NCBI RefSeq assembly: GCF_020184175.1
Contig: NC_065530.1
Location: 82,127,260 to 82,191,259, forward strand
DNA: 64,000 nucleotides
Direction: 5' to 3'
Origin: Aphis gossypii
Taxonomy: Eukaryota > Arthropoda > Insecta > Hemiptera > Aphididae
The notes beneath the pieces were generated by a model that saw only the letters and a list, made by a program, of their open reading frames with translations, had not been told where the DNA came from and did no database searches. A program made the translations under genes and the position numbers. This document shows positions 13,301-28,088 of this stretch, piece by piece (the first letter of the stretch is position 1; each line of letters begins with the position of its first letter).

Positions 13301-16300
13301 TATCATACATTATACTATATCCCGTTTGCAGAGAGAACACAACTCACTTACTCAATAATACAATAAATTATACATTGTAGTAAAACGAGTATAAGTATAT
13401 TAACCTCTACTAAAACAATTTTGCACACTCTGTGCAAAAATCTTGTTCTCGCTTTTGTTCACACTCTATTATCTCATTGCAGAAATGATCGTTTCTATAT
13501 AATAAATATTTACAAATTTATAATACAACATATAGTACAGCACACAATATGCCATTAATGTATAGTCGAAAATTAATTTCTTGTTTAGAAATAAACGAAA
13601 ATACTATATTAAAATACTATACAGGCGTCTGTGGTGAAAATCCAATATCAAGAAGCACGATCGCAACACATACATTATTGTACAACATTTCGGCGCTTTA
13701 TTTAACTAAAAACTCAATAACATTCCATTAAGATATACTGTTTCATTACACATGACAATAATGTATTATAAATGTGCGCGTTTTGTACAACGTCCAATCG
13801 ACAGCCAATAATCGTTAAGCCGTAGAGAGGCTAAAGACGACTGTCGGTAACTAATCGTTAAATATCCCGTTTAAAAGAAAATTAATTCGTTGGTATCGCT
13901 TTGGAAACGGTACACACTGAGCACACGCGCACAGACTAATCGCACTTAAGACGATCCTCCGAGCCCATTACAAATGTCAGATTTTAATCTCATTAAAACC
14001 ACGTGTTATTTTCCCGGTACCTCCTCACCTCCCATCAAATCACAGCGATCGTCATCGTCTCAATTATACGCATATTATAAGTATGATGATGATATGTAAT
14101 AGAAAACATATTTTTTATTCTGCCATTTGTGTCCGATAAAAATCAAAAATATAAGTACCTATAATATAATAATGTAATTTTTTATAGAAAACCAAAAATG
14201 TTTGCTTATGATATATTCTAATGCTGCAGAAGAAGTTATCGAACATATTCTTATCGATTATGTAATACAAATTTTCAAAAAAAAAAAAAAAAACAGAGTA
14301 TCCGTTTAACGTGAAACCATCATCAAATCGTAATAAATGAAAACAAACTCGAAAAACTGGATACCAAAAGAACGGAATTTTCTTATAATTTAATTCCATA
14401 CCTATATATAAGTATATGAATATCGGCGACGAGGCAAACGCAAGACGAATCGTACAAATTTACGGTCGTGACGTGATTTATACGGACTATTAGACTCGAA
14501 AGACATTTAGAAATAAAAACAAAAAAAAATAATAAATAAATACATTATACACCTATGTATATATAATATAATCATAATAATACATTAACTTGTAAGCCTA
14601 AACGATGTTATTTAAAAATGTCCATATAATTGAATTGTAATCCGTCGGACTTATATATATATATATTCATACATATACGACTGCTGTGTCTAAGGTAGCG
14701 AGTTGTTGTGTGTGTGAATGCGTGTAAAAATGAATATATATGTGTGTATATTGTATATACATAGAAGGAAAAGAATCGTCGTGTGTGCGTTATTAAGTGC
14801 TAAGACACTACAACCGAGTTGACACACTACTGCTGATGCTGCGGACCTGTTTTTTTCTTCTTCTTTTTTACCTATCCATTCTTATTCCGACGGTAATTTA
14901 CACAATAATGGCATACGCGTTTGGGGGGGGGGGAATAAAGACCTCAGCTCATTATCAGATGTGTTGTCACAGTTAAATCCCGTGGCATTAGCTCACTGTA
15001 TACTATACATAATACATAATAATATAGTATATACGGTTTTTGGACCTAATCTCTTTTTACCTATTTATTTTAATTCAGTCGTTCAGTCACGGCTTGTATT
15101 TATTTATTTTTTCCAACAAACCGAAAGAATTTTTTAATATCAAAACAGGTCCGGGAACGATTTATAACGTGTGGATTATCAACTCGACGGCGGCCGTTTT
15201 ATTATTATTATTATTATTCGTATTCGATATAAACGTTATGACATATATTTTTTTTTCATTTATTTATCGCGGTGATCGGGTGTATACTGTATATATTATT
15301 ATACCTATTGATAGACTATACACAAACGATGTTCACGTCAGCTTTAAATAAACCCTTTGCTCGTACTTCGGCGACCACAACGTGTTATTTTTATTCAACA
15401 AATAAATAATTATATCGATTGAATGAACAATAGTTTCATCATACCTATATAGTTTAAATATCGTAAATGTTGTATTTTATTGTTATTTATTTGTAGATAT
15501 ATATGTATTCTTAAACCTCGGAATACTGTTTGTCTGCGAAAACACCTAACCTGTGGAAACAAAATATAACCAATAAAACGAAAAATATTTTTCAAAAAGT
15601 ATAAAAAGAATTCTTATTTTGTATGACGTTAATCGTCTTAACGATTGTTACACACAATTATTGTCTGTGGAAATATAAGCGTCATGTTATATTTTAAATT
15701 TTATTATAACTCACGACGAGAAAGCGGTGGATTGACTGACTGATGAAAATTAATAGATTTGTAAAGATCAAAATCTGAATAAAATATAAAACAAGTAAGT
15801 ATTATCTGTTGCAGGTGGCAACTACATACAATACATTTACAATTGTTTTTTTTTTTAATAACAATAAAAATAGTTACCATAATATAATACTTATATATAC
15901 ATATTATATTATATAATTTAATTCAAACATCAATTTAATATTTAAAACTTGATATTTAACAACAATGAAAATAAGTAAAACAGTTATATTCAAAATAATG
16001 ATGCATAGATTAATACATTTTAATATCTACTTGATAAACTATATGTATATAATTACCTAATATTATATTGCATTCCTGGTAAATAATTGATATTATTTAA
16101 AGTTTTTGAAAAATGCTAGCTCGATAATAGCAATACAGTGTACACGACAAATTAATATCAATGTTTTTATTATGTATATCAAATTATATATCTAGTATTT
16201 AGTATAGGCATATACTATAAATATAATATATATATATATAAATTACAAATGGTACGTCATGTAATTAATGGTTATAAACTGGTAAACCAGTTGGTAATAA

Positions 16301-19300
16301 TCGCATATTGGGTTTTTTTTTCATATAATAACGAAAAAATGATTAAATTATAAAATATTATAGTTTTTAATCAGTTTTTTATTAGATCTCACATGACAAT
16401 TACCACCGTTTCGGCGGTTGAATAGCAACATAGCTATCTAACTTTTAATTTTATTGGGTTTCTTAAAAAAAAATAAAAACCGACCGATAAAATATCATTT
16501 GACATATTTTTAATATAATTTTATTGCGTTGTCCGTATTTTCAACCGTACGAAATTGACAGTTTCGGTTATTATAAACACTAAAATCTCGACGTGGGCTA
16601 TTTTTTGGGGGGCCGGTCGGTAAAAATGAAAACTAGTTTCGAATATAATATCCTTCTCGTTCGTATACCTATATAGTTTTAGGGTCGTAAAAATAATAAA
16701 GAAACAAAATGCTCAGTTCGCGAAGGGCGCCGACAATGGGCCGAGGTTTTTTATTTTTCCCATTATAATATTATGATTACATTAACATCTTCATCACCTG
16801 TAGAGATGTTTCTGGGCGTTTGTAGTAACCGATCGTTCTCAGTGGGGTATAGCTGGTGTACGCGGGTTCCGAGAGAAATATTGTGACTATTAAAAAAGCG
16901 GCGCAGTTCTTTCTATTACCTCATTTATCCTTATCGTTTAAAAGAAATTTCTCTCGCATGTAAACATTCACGTATGATTTCCCGCAATAGGGATTTTTTG
17001 TGTATTATTAATAAACATTAAAAAGCTTATTAAACCATACATTTCATTATATCGACTGTATTACTATTAATATTAGTGGGAATAAGTGTATTATATATAA
17101 CATTTATATATATCGTACCATCATAAGTACATTTGACATTTTTTTTTATACCTAATCAAATATTTTTAAACGGTAAAAATAAAAAATGTGTTTCAACTTA
17201 CACGGGTCGATTATGATGTACCTATTTAAAACATTATATTTCATCGAGTAACAAAATATTTTCTATTCGTATACACGACCTATAAGACTATTGTACGAGC
17301 TAATATATAATATCTAAGTTATGTCACATAATTATATTATGAAGAAATAAGAAATATTAATTAAATTTAGTACAACCTTATTGTATGTTAAAATATATCT
17401 TTACAACTATATAATAATATATATACGTTCTATCGCCATTTTTGGTAATAAAATATTATATCTTTATTATAACATAGTCATAATCTATATTCTACCTAAG
17501 TAAAATATTCTATATTGTGGTTTTGTGCCTTCCTATTTGAAAGTTATTGAAGGTTATATAATATTGTATTTGTTTAGTAAACAAAATAATTCGTTTTCAT
17601 ACATTATCAAAACGAATTTCTATATTTCACGAGTCTTAAGACAAAATCAACTAGGTAATTTTATATTCTTGATCCAGTTAATATTTATGAGCTTGTGGAA
17701 AATATTTTTTAGTTCGTAGATCCTTATTAAATCGGAATCATAGATATTTTACAACCAGCGCTTTGTGATGGAATTAAATAAACATAAAAAATATATGCTC
17801 GTAAAATTTTTTATAAGCTACATAACACGGGGAACACTATAGGTATATAATATGACGAGTACGTTAAATGAGAAAAAATAACTCGAGTTCTAAACATACG
17901 ATTGCGGGTGTAGGATATTCGAAAAGCGCCGTCACAATTGTTTTTATTAGTGTTTATTAACTAAACACACAATAGCATTTATATCGTCATCTGTTTCGCT
18001 CTCTCGCGCACCCGCCTTCCCTGTACATTATACAAATCGCTCGTATACTTAACTATTTGATCGTTATGTGTGTGTGTGTGATTGTGTGTGTACGTACAAA
18101 TTAAGGGTAGCCGGAAACGGATGCGCGCGTGGGAGGGGCAGCGATGTTACGCGAGGGTTGCGTCACGCGATACGCGCGAAACAAATGAAATCTACGACCC
18201 GGCGGCGGCGCGTTCCACCCCTATACGGTGCATCACGTCATGTTATATTTAAGTGGCTCCGGGACTCAAACCACGCCGGCGTGCTGCTTTCCACATTATG
18301 AATATTTCACCGTGCGAATTCGGGTCAGGTGCGACCTGATAAATAATTCCGACCGAAGACGAGCCTCTTGTTTAAATATTATTGTAATAATAACGCGAAA
18401 AAAAAGCACACACGACAACGTTTCCTAGAAACAATAAAATAAAAATAAAATAATAACAGCGGAAACAAAAGTCAGGCGATCCAGTTTGCCGACACGGTAT
18501 TCATAGACATATAGTTTATACATCTACACCGATACACATATTATACCATCGTCTGTATAATATATTATACCAGACATATAGCACGGTCTTGCGAAGCACG
18601 CGAACCCAGCCAATAGGCCAGTTCGTGTAATATTCATGTTATCTACGTTTTGAAATACACACACACATACACGTTCTTTTGGTCGATTAAAAAAATACAC
18701 ACATATGCGTGTGTCCTATAACGTTTTGTATATCGCGCTATGAGGATATTTTAATAATATTTGAGGGAACGGAACGGTTTTCACAGAAATTTGTGGGGTT
18801 CTATAGAATTATATGTATCATTTTATTTAATCTATAATATTATACTGTTATTATAATATTATATAAACGAATATCGATTGAATTTGTATACACCCGATGG
18901 TATATTTAATAATAATATATAATATTATACACGGGCCACCGATAGAACTCGTAAATAAATAAATAAATAAATACGAGGCAATATCACGAGGACGTTATAT
19001 ATATTTTTTATTTTATTTTTTTTTTGTTTTGGATCTGAAAGTAAAATTTAAATATTTCTTTGATTTTTTTTTTTTTTTTTTTGTATAATAAAACACGCGA
19101 AACTTATTAGTAAATAATATAATATTTATTATATAGCCGTATTTTTATTCGAGATATTGATCGTATATAGAGGCAATATAGTAGAGTTAATAGTGGTTAA
19201 AGTATATTTAATAAAAATGAATGTTTTGATTTTCCATATTATTATTAGGTATTGAATAAACGTTGATCGTAAATAATAGTTATATTATACACGTCCTATA

Positions 19301-20001
19301 CCTAACCTTGTAATATTTTTAAAATGTTTTCACATAACCGTGCGGATGTATAACGTATGATATATGTCCAAAAATAAAGTAAATAGTTAAATTATTTATA
19401 CATTCGAAAAAAAAATACAACATTTTTGTGTACTCAGTTTTTATTCTGCTGTACAACACTAATGGACTAATGAATCGGTTTTTTTTTCAGAAAACGAGTG
19501 CAGAAAATCGAAGTCAACCTTGTCTTTTTAAATGTTGACAAATGTCTTGTACAATCGATACATAATATCCACGTTGAATGATTCGTTAAAACCAAGGACT
19601 TGCATGGCTAACTAATCTAGACATATAAAACGACACAATGAAAATATGGCAGTAAATGATCATAATAATATATTATAATAGTATTATGCATATCGTACGA
19701 GCATGAAGTCTGAACCGAGCAAATTTCGCGTTAAATTGATTTATTACCCATTAATAATATCAGTGCTATTATGCTTAAAATGCTATTACATTTAAACAAA
19801 AAATATTTTGTTCATTACTAATTCAATAGCAAATAAATTATAATAAACTGTGAGTAAAATACTATTTTACTAAATTGGTAAAAATTTTCGGCAGTAAATC
19901 AATTTTAATTTTATAATACAATAAGAACGACAAAAAATCATTAGCGTTTGTCTTGCAAATTCTACTACTACTACCAACACCAAAATCATTATTATTTCTA
20001 T

Positions 20002-20045
20002 CAGTGGCGCGCGGTGACAAGAATATTTACTGGAGGGCGAAGAAG
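20002..20045 (+). mobile_element. Possible single hAT-like terminus
   Basis: Sequence from 20002 begins CAGTGGCGCGCGGTGAC and is followed by a GGAGGGCGAAG motif, a pattern like the termini of hAT elements. I could not find a matching inverted end or an 8-bp duplication downstream, so either the right end is missing or the match is coincidental. Only the terminal-like motif is seen. Confidence 0.35.
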
Positions 20046-21787
20046 ATAAGCATACATTTTTAGTATTCGCCCATCCTTTAAAATATCCAACCCATCGTTG
20101 AATATCTTATAAATTTAGTTGCATTTATACTGAATTTTATTCAAACATTAAATATAAAACTAAATATGTGTGCATAGATATTAGATAAGTACATTATTTT
20201 ATAGTAAATAATATTACTAATTAGTCATCACAATAGAATATTGTATTTAAATATCAATAATTAATAGTTATAATTTCTTTGTGTATTTGAATAATAACGC
20301 ATTTTAAAGTACTAAGCCGCTCGTATTAAAATAAATGTTTGTATTTATAGCTTTATAAATAAATTTTTCTTATGACAATATCATTAAATAAGTTTCCAGT
20401 AAATATTGTTTTGTTGTTGAACACATTAAAATTAATATTTATTTTAATTTAAAAAGAGCTCGTTCACATATTGTACGCATACAATATGCACACATTTGGA
20501 AAAGCTTAATAGTATATAAACTTAATAATATTCAAATAACTGTATACCTAATGTCTGTTATTCTTGATGTTTTGATAGTTTCTTCGATGTCTCTATTATC
20601 ATTTATACGTCCACTCCTGCTGATTTATTATGTAAAATTTTTCCTTTTTTGTAAAGGTTAGCAAAATAAATGTAAAAAATTCTTTTATTAAGTCATTAAT
20701 TTCATTTTTGGGCGAATTGAATATTGTCTTTAGACAAATAGGTAATAATATGCTTTGTTGATGTCACCAGGTGACGATCTCACAAGGGGAAAAAAGTAAA
20801 AACCAAGTCCTCTACACGCACTGCAAATAATATTTGTCATCACACTGCCAGTGATGATACTAACCTTTTATGTACGTCTCACCCGACCCATCACACTGCA
20901 ACGGCCGGACGTCAGACGATGACGACACTAATATCATACGTATATAGGTGCACACGTACTTATACATTATAATTATCGTGTCCGGGAACCGACCATTGTT
21001 GTACGAGTGCGGTCCCTGCGGCACATACGTAAGTATATATACATTAGTATATTATGCAACGGATAGAGTATATAATATATATGTATACAAATTAAATATT
21101 ATACCTTCTATTGCGCGCATAATATATATGTATGCGCTGTGTATAATAATAATATGTGTTTTACGGTGGACTGCACACGGCGGTGACAGGGAATACCGCT
21201 GAGGTCAAACTATACACATTACGTTATAAGTTCCGTGCCTTTTATTATTATTTTTTTTTTTTTTTAGATACTCTTTATACGGTGCAGGGGACGTACCGCG
21301 TTCATTATACATATTATTACAATATACACGCGTGCGTGCGTATTATAATATGTGCTCGACTTAGATGAGACACGGATAAACATTGAAAGGGTTATAATTG
21401 GACGTGATTGGATTAACGGGGTAAACGGGAGCGCGTAATATCGGCGAATTGATTGTCTGAAAATCCGATTAAAACGTCGTCGTCGGCGACGGTGGTGGTT
21501 ACAATATTATTATCGTCCTGTTTACCAATGAATATTAATTGGCCGCCCGCGTGGCCAGACCGAAATTATTACCGTTTTCGTTTTGTTACGTACTTATGCA
21601 CACGATGTGTACAGAAAATATAGTAATACTCGTAATAATAACATTGTCGACGGCGGTGGCGTTTTATTATTTACACACACATTACACAAATGTATATATA
21701 TATATATATATTTATATCGTTTCCCTTCGATCCATCGCCTACTATGACATTACAACTTGCCCATCTCCGCGGTTTCTTTTATTTATC

Positions 21788-21837
21788 AATAAATAAAATA
21801 ATAATAATAATAAAAAAAAAACAAAACAAAACAAAAC
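21788..21837. repeat. A-rich compound microsatellite
   Basis: An (AAT)n run, a poly-A stretch and then an (AAAAC)n run. Such tails sometimes mark the 3' end of a plus-strand retroposon, but no element body is recognisable upstream. Confidence 0.75.
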
Positions 21838-24800
21838 GGCCCTTAACGCGTTTTTCCCCTCCGCGCGCATGAGGGTCCGAAAACGGTACCCGCATCTCTC
21901 GGACGACTATGATGCTGTATTGTATAGCCCCCACACGACCTTTACCCCCCTGCCACCGACGCCACAATAATAATCACGTTACCTCTCCCCCACAGTCAGG
22001 ACCGACGAATTAAGGAATAAGGACTTTTTCCTCCTATTCGTTCTCACTGCAGACCTCTTGTATAGCTCTGTATACCGTAATGTGACTAGTCGTTTGACGC
22101 TGACAGTGAACCAGGTATAATATACGGTATTACAATCCGTTCAACCATTATTTTGTTACCTACCTGCATTTATACAAGAATGCAATTTAGGGTCAGCTAG
22201 AATTGGGCACATATACTGCGGTATAATATGTTGTCATATCATACCTAAGGTATTTTATTTTTATTTGCCCATCTGAAATCATATTTTTTCAGTTTTTCGC
22301 TAGACCTTGTAAATCATCGATGGTGTCACTTAATAGTATTTATTATTAAGGATGACTACTAAAATGTGCATCCCTGTGACACTCCATGAATTACAATCGA
22401 AAACGATTTACGTGGATGGTAAAAAATACTTTTTAAACAGTATTTGTTTTAGGAAAACTGTAAATCGTTTACTTGTCAGGTCTGATAATTAACACCAATC
22501 CGATGATGAAATATGAATTTATGTAGAGTGACATTAAAATTTACGGCGGACGGATACAGGCATTCATATTAGCGATAATCCTAAGTGTCTTCAGGCACTT
22601 CAAAATTTATGGTTTTATTTTTGCAGCTTACACAAACACTCGGTTTTATCATGTGCTCAACTCCCCGCGATCCATAAATCTGTTTTGGTGCCGAACCGTC
22701 TGCGTTGAAAAAAGGGTCAAAATTCCTATATAGTCGTCACACGGGTTGTGTATTATTAAACGTGAATATAGGTATAGTTGGTATTTTGTCTTCGGATTTT
22801 GAAGGGCTTCAATGATTTGTTTAAAAAAAAAAAATAGAAAAATATTTATTTTTGTCTTATACATGCTGCGTTATGTTTTTGTCAGTAAAAATCTAATTAT
22901 CTCGAATTGAAAAATACTTCACATCACAGTAATAATCACGAGAGTTCAAAAGAGTCTTGTACGAATACTATGCTGCTTTTATAATTACCTACGATATATG
23001 ACTCTATATTAACTAGTAATGAACATACTTCATTCATAATTTATTTACTTATTATTATTATTACATAACGTATTATTAAAAATGTTTTTAATTGAACCCG
23101 GATCTGAACTAACGACATCACGCATACGGGTTCTTATATTAGGTTTCAGTTTTTATTCCGTTTGGTTGAAAAATGATAAAAAAAAACACACACAATGCAA
23201 TAATCATTATTGTCTTACACTATTTAAGTTCAATTAAATGCATTTTAATTTTAATAACATTGTTTAAAAAAATATAATATGTTATTTCATTGATTAATGT
23301 TCAAATTAATGTAATACGAAGTTCAAATAATAATGCTAATTGTACCTATATATATTACTTTTTCAATTTTGTTTTATTGAATACAGTTAACGATGTACCT
23401 AAAACAAGTAGTTTAGAGTTTATTCCTTCTAATTTTGTGACAGAACAACTTGTTTTAATAATATTTTGTATTAAGTACTTCTTGATTGTTTTAAATTACA
23501 ACAAATAATATCAAATGACTAAGACTATGGTTAAAATTATTTTTTAATGTATTATATTTTTCATATTTAGTGATAGAATAGGCCTTTTTTGAACTTGAAT
23601 TTAATATTAAAAAAAATTTTTAATTTATATTATTGTATTATTGTTTGTTTTATATAACAATTACAATTACATTGATATATTTATAAATTTATGCATCAAC
23701 AGAAATGCAAAATATATTGATGTTTGGTCGATATAGCAATGAAAACACAGCATCGAATTAAACTATCCAAATCTTTAGTCAACGGGTAATAAAAAATATT
23801 ATAAGTATAATAATATAATAGTCGTTATAATTCATGTCTAGTGACTTATTAGTATACAAATGGTTCATAAATAGAAGTGGATGATATAATACCTGACGAG
23901 TCATAAAACATTTAATTTTTTTTTAAATCTCCCGCGGTGAACCATGAATGTGTGAGTGTACCTATTAACTAACTTACACTGATCATTTCAAAATTTTTAA
24001 ATTTTTTATAATAATTTTTTTTTACAATGCTTTTATATAATTGTTCAACTTTTTACTCTGACAATATATTAAATTTGTATTAAATATTCCTATGCAGATT
24101 ATTTTTTGGCGTACTTTGATAAATATTAAAATCGAATTTAAAAGAACAGTTTATTAACTAAAAGTATACTATTTAATGTGTTTTGATCACCGGAGAAGTG
24201 GACCAAACATCCCTGTGCCTTCACAATTTACTCAAAAGGATTACCTTATAGTTTTATTATTCATGCATATGTACTATTCATTCCCTAATCTATTGCGGTA
24301 TCACTTTTTATAATATAATATAATTTTTATGATTATTTCCATCGGTACATTTCACTGTTGATTTGTGGGTATCATACACACAGCTACATATTAATATATT
24401 ATACACCCTGAAATATATTATACGCCCGTATTAGCTGCATTTTTACTACACGACCGCATTTGACAATATCATAATAATAATAACTATTATTATTTATTGT
24501 CATTATCGGCGACTCCGCTGCACGTCTGTTTAATAAACATTAATATAATATATCATCAAGTGACCCGCGGTTAACGCATCGTCATATACCGTTCTTCGCG
24601 TCCGGCGCTCGGTTAATGCGTTCCGTGAAGAAGTCAATTGGGAAAAATAAAAAATTAATAAGAATATTATATCGTACGTGTATATATACGACACAATAAT
24701 AACGTCTTATTGGCGATGTACGTACACGGAAAACGCGCTCGCACACGCACACACAAACACGCCGTCATCACAACGCGCCACCGGTCCCCGTGCTTCAGCG

Positions 24801-27800
24801 GCAGCATCATCGTCGTCGTGTGCGAGTGAATGAATGTGTGACCTTTGTTTGTTAAAATGTACGATCTTTCAATTGGCGTTATTTATTAATATTTCTTCCT
24901 TTTTAATGACCAGAAGGTTCCCCGCCCCACCACATGACACTATATACACGTTATAAGTACCTACATATACTGCGGTAGTACGTTCTATAATACTATATAT
25001 ATATGGCTTAACCGGCGGCGAGTATATACACAGACCCCGCGCGTTATCGTCCAAGTCCGGTACTTCCGCGCCCCCTCGCCAAGAGACAGACCGACTGAGA
25101 GCTGTGGGTCACCGCCGTGGGTCGTCGCAGAGCACATAATAATATGTATAATAATAATAGTAGGTATATATACAAGCGACGAGTATATATGTAAACGGAT
25201 CTACGACTCGGTCGCATGTACGGGGAGAGGGGTGAGTGGTGCGAGGAGGCGGCAACAGCCTCGTGTATATGTATACATATATTGAATATAATATTATGTG
25301 GTCGGTATATGATGTGTAGTCTCATTCCTATCAATTTGTCTAATGGACCGGAGGTCAATATGGCTTTTAACCCGCCGCCTGCAACGAAAAACCTGAAGAA
25401 AACAAAATGACACATGAAGAATTAAAAAAAAAACACGCACACACACACATGCATACCTTATGCATATAAGCGCGCCTACGGTCGGCGAGAATCTCTCGAC
25501 GCACGAACGATAATTAATATAGTCGCATAAAGTCATTATACCGTAATATCGAATAATGTGACTGTCGTCATCGTCTTTGCGATTTTGATTGGTTTTCAAA
25601 TAGCAATAAGAGACGCAGAACAGTAATAATAATAATTTCAGCGTCAATCCTAGGTCACCTAAAAAAAAAAAAAAAGTAATACTGCAAATTTATAACATTA
25701 GACTTCTTATTGCTGCACGCGCATATTGCTATGCACATAAACGAAAAACGAAGGCGGAGAATATTTTTATTTTTGAGCTGTAATTGTCATTCGCACGAAA
25801 TTTTTTTGTCGTCGCACGTGTGTCGCATGCTATTTTCGGACGATATCATCGTTATATTTACAATAATATTCTATCCGACGTGTTTAAGGCTCTGAACTCA
25901 AATCCGACATCTATTCGAGCTAGTCAAGTTCAGCATCAATCGCATATATTATATATATAATTACACAAATGTATACGCAGTGCACACGCTAAATTATTAC
26001 CTATTTACCGACAAGACAATATTTTACGATGCGTCATCGTATTTATTATAATATAAATCAATATAAACTACGCAATTAACGATACAATATATATTTATTA
26101 TAATATGTAATATTATATTATTTTATTGCATATGCATTATTGACGCCCATCTGAAACTACGTGTTTGTACATTCGAATAATAAAATAAATACTCGTAGGT
26201 ACGCGTTGTTCACCGTTGTCTGTGCGCATTTTATTAGTTCGATCTGACATTTCTTATTTTTTGACGTACACATCACTATCCAATACCAACTATCGCTGGA
26301 TATATCGGACTCGAGGAGACGAACTCCGACAGCTTCAAGCTTTTAGTCCGTTTAAATAACGTATTAAATTGTAACTTCGTATGGTTACCCATCTCATATT
26401 ATTACCTATGAAACATAATATCATAATTTATGATAAACGAATTTGATATTATAAGCACGCATAAATATGATTGTAAGACGCTGAGATAAGCGGATATAAT
26501 GTAACAGGTGTAGCAATAATTTTAGTCGTGCATATTATATTATAATAATGTAATTAATACGATTATACAACACTAATATTAACAACTATTAACAAATCAG
26601 TATGAAATAACTAATTAGTTTTGTATAATATTCGTGTATATTTAATGTTTATCCACTTTTTTTATTTTTATTACTGTCCTGCGGGTTGCTTGTATTTTTA
26701 TTTATTTTTAACACGACAACATGTGGTCGCTGTACAGAGTACCTACATATATGAGCAGAACTTACCGAGTAAAAATTGTCTGCTGGCTACTGTACTATTA
26801 TACTTGGAGTTGTCTGTATAGTTATGTCAATAATATTGTGTTATCGTTAAATGGGTTCTAAATAAAACAAAATTATGTAATTCAAAGAATTTTCGTTGTT
26901 GATCGTAATGATCTTGAAAATTATATTTATAAAAATTATTATATTATTATATGTAAGAAGTTTTTAAATTTTTTAAAATTATATCTCTATGTAGTATTTT
27001 ATACTCTCTATTTTCAATACAAGTGACGTTTATAGCATGTATAGAAGATAAATAAATTATTATAAATAGTACATTTTAATATGGTTTCATTTTAATTAAA
27101 TTAAAAAATATTATCTCTTTTAATTTATAGATTTTACCGCTGTTTAAATTTTTAAGGGTACCTAAATATCAATAAGTTGTCTGTATCAGGTCGGCAAACG
27201 ATACGATGAAACCTTGTCCATACACTGATTTATATGAATATCACAATATTAAATATTTTGAAAGTCCACAAACACATACAAATATTTTATTTTACTGTAT
27301 TAACATTTTAGCTTACGTAACTTGTCATATTCTAAATATACAATAGCTGCAGTTATGCAAGTTTTTGGTTTAGAGTGGTTTGCCATATAATAACACTATT
27401 ATACACACACCTCATACGTACAATAGTTGTAATGTTTAATAAATTACTAATTAGCTAGTGCTGACTGCTGAAACATATATTATAGTTTTTTATTATAGAT
27501 AGTGTGGCTAAAAGAGCTGTAAAAACCCAACAGCTCGTGAAATATTTGTTACAAATGTAAAATGTTAAAATAATAAGCTACTTTTTTTGTATTGGTATTG
27601 CAGTTTTTTTATTTTATTATTATCTATTTTCAATTTTCAATTTTCCAGAAAAACTAGTTCAAAACCTTACCCGACACTGTTACACGGGAATGCGTTAGTT
27701 TTTTTATATTATCATTGGTTACTATAAAACAAATCAAAACTGACCTTGTAGAGTTGTAGATTCAACGGCACGCGTGTTATGATATAGACTATATTATATA

Positions 27801-28011
27801 AGAGTGGGTGACAGCGGGGAGGAGGTTATTAATTAATTATATTAATATTTACTGTAAAAAAAAACTTATCAAGTCACACGGGTTACACACCTTAAAATTT
27901 CCTATATTTTATACTTACATATTATAATATTTATTATATATATATTATATATGTAAAAAGGTACACGGTATACCTTTATTATACTTAGGAAATGTGAAAA
28001 TATTACGAAAG

Positions 28012-28088
28012 CTCTGACCAACCGACACGTGATACTCCTCCCAGGGACACGCACGTATGGCGTGTGGTTGCAGCCAATGGGTCAGAAG
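28012..28088 (+). other. Nested imperfect inverted repeat
   Basis: An outer pair is formed by CTCTGACC near 28012 and GGGTCAGAAG at about 28079-28088. Inside it, ACACGC (28047-28052) and GCGTGT (28060-28065) form a perfect 6-bp stem with a 7-base loop. It sits as an isolated GC-richer patch in AT-rich DNA. It could be a structured RNA, a small palindromic element or chance. Confidence 0.3.

Larger units (their letters stand above)
6277..19999. other. Long non-coding stretch with CpG-rich islands
   Basis: No gene is supported on either strand. Very AT-rich sequence (6280-7550, 12400-13750, 15600-17900, 18700-19980) alternates with CpG-rich patches (about 8080-9120, 10900-11900, 18000-18650). 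Microsatellites include (AT)n at 8190-8220, (TTA)n at 10359-10380 and (AAAT)n near 18953-18972. Open frames of 60-112 codons are low-complexity or overlap on opposite strands. The regular islands could be distal regulatory DNA or decayed repeats. Confidence 0.5.

Noticed and set aside
22649..22864. Minus-strand 71-codon frame with balanced composition.
   Set aside because: It feels transposon-derived but I could not name a family or find other domains, so I left it as a note.
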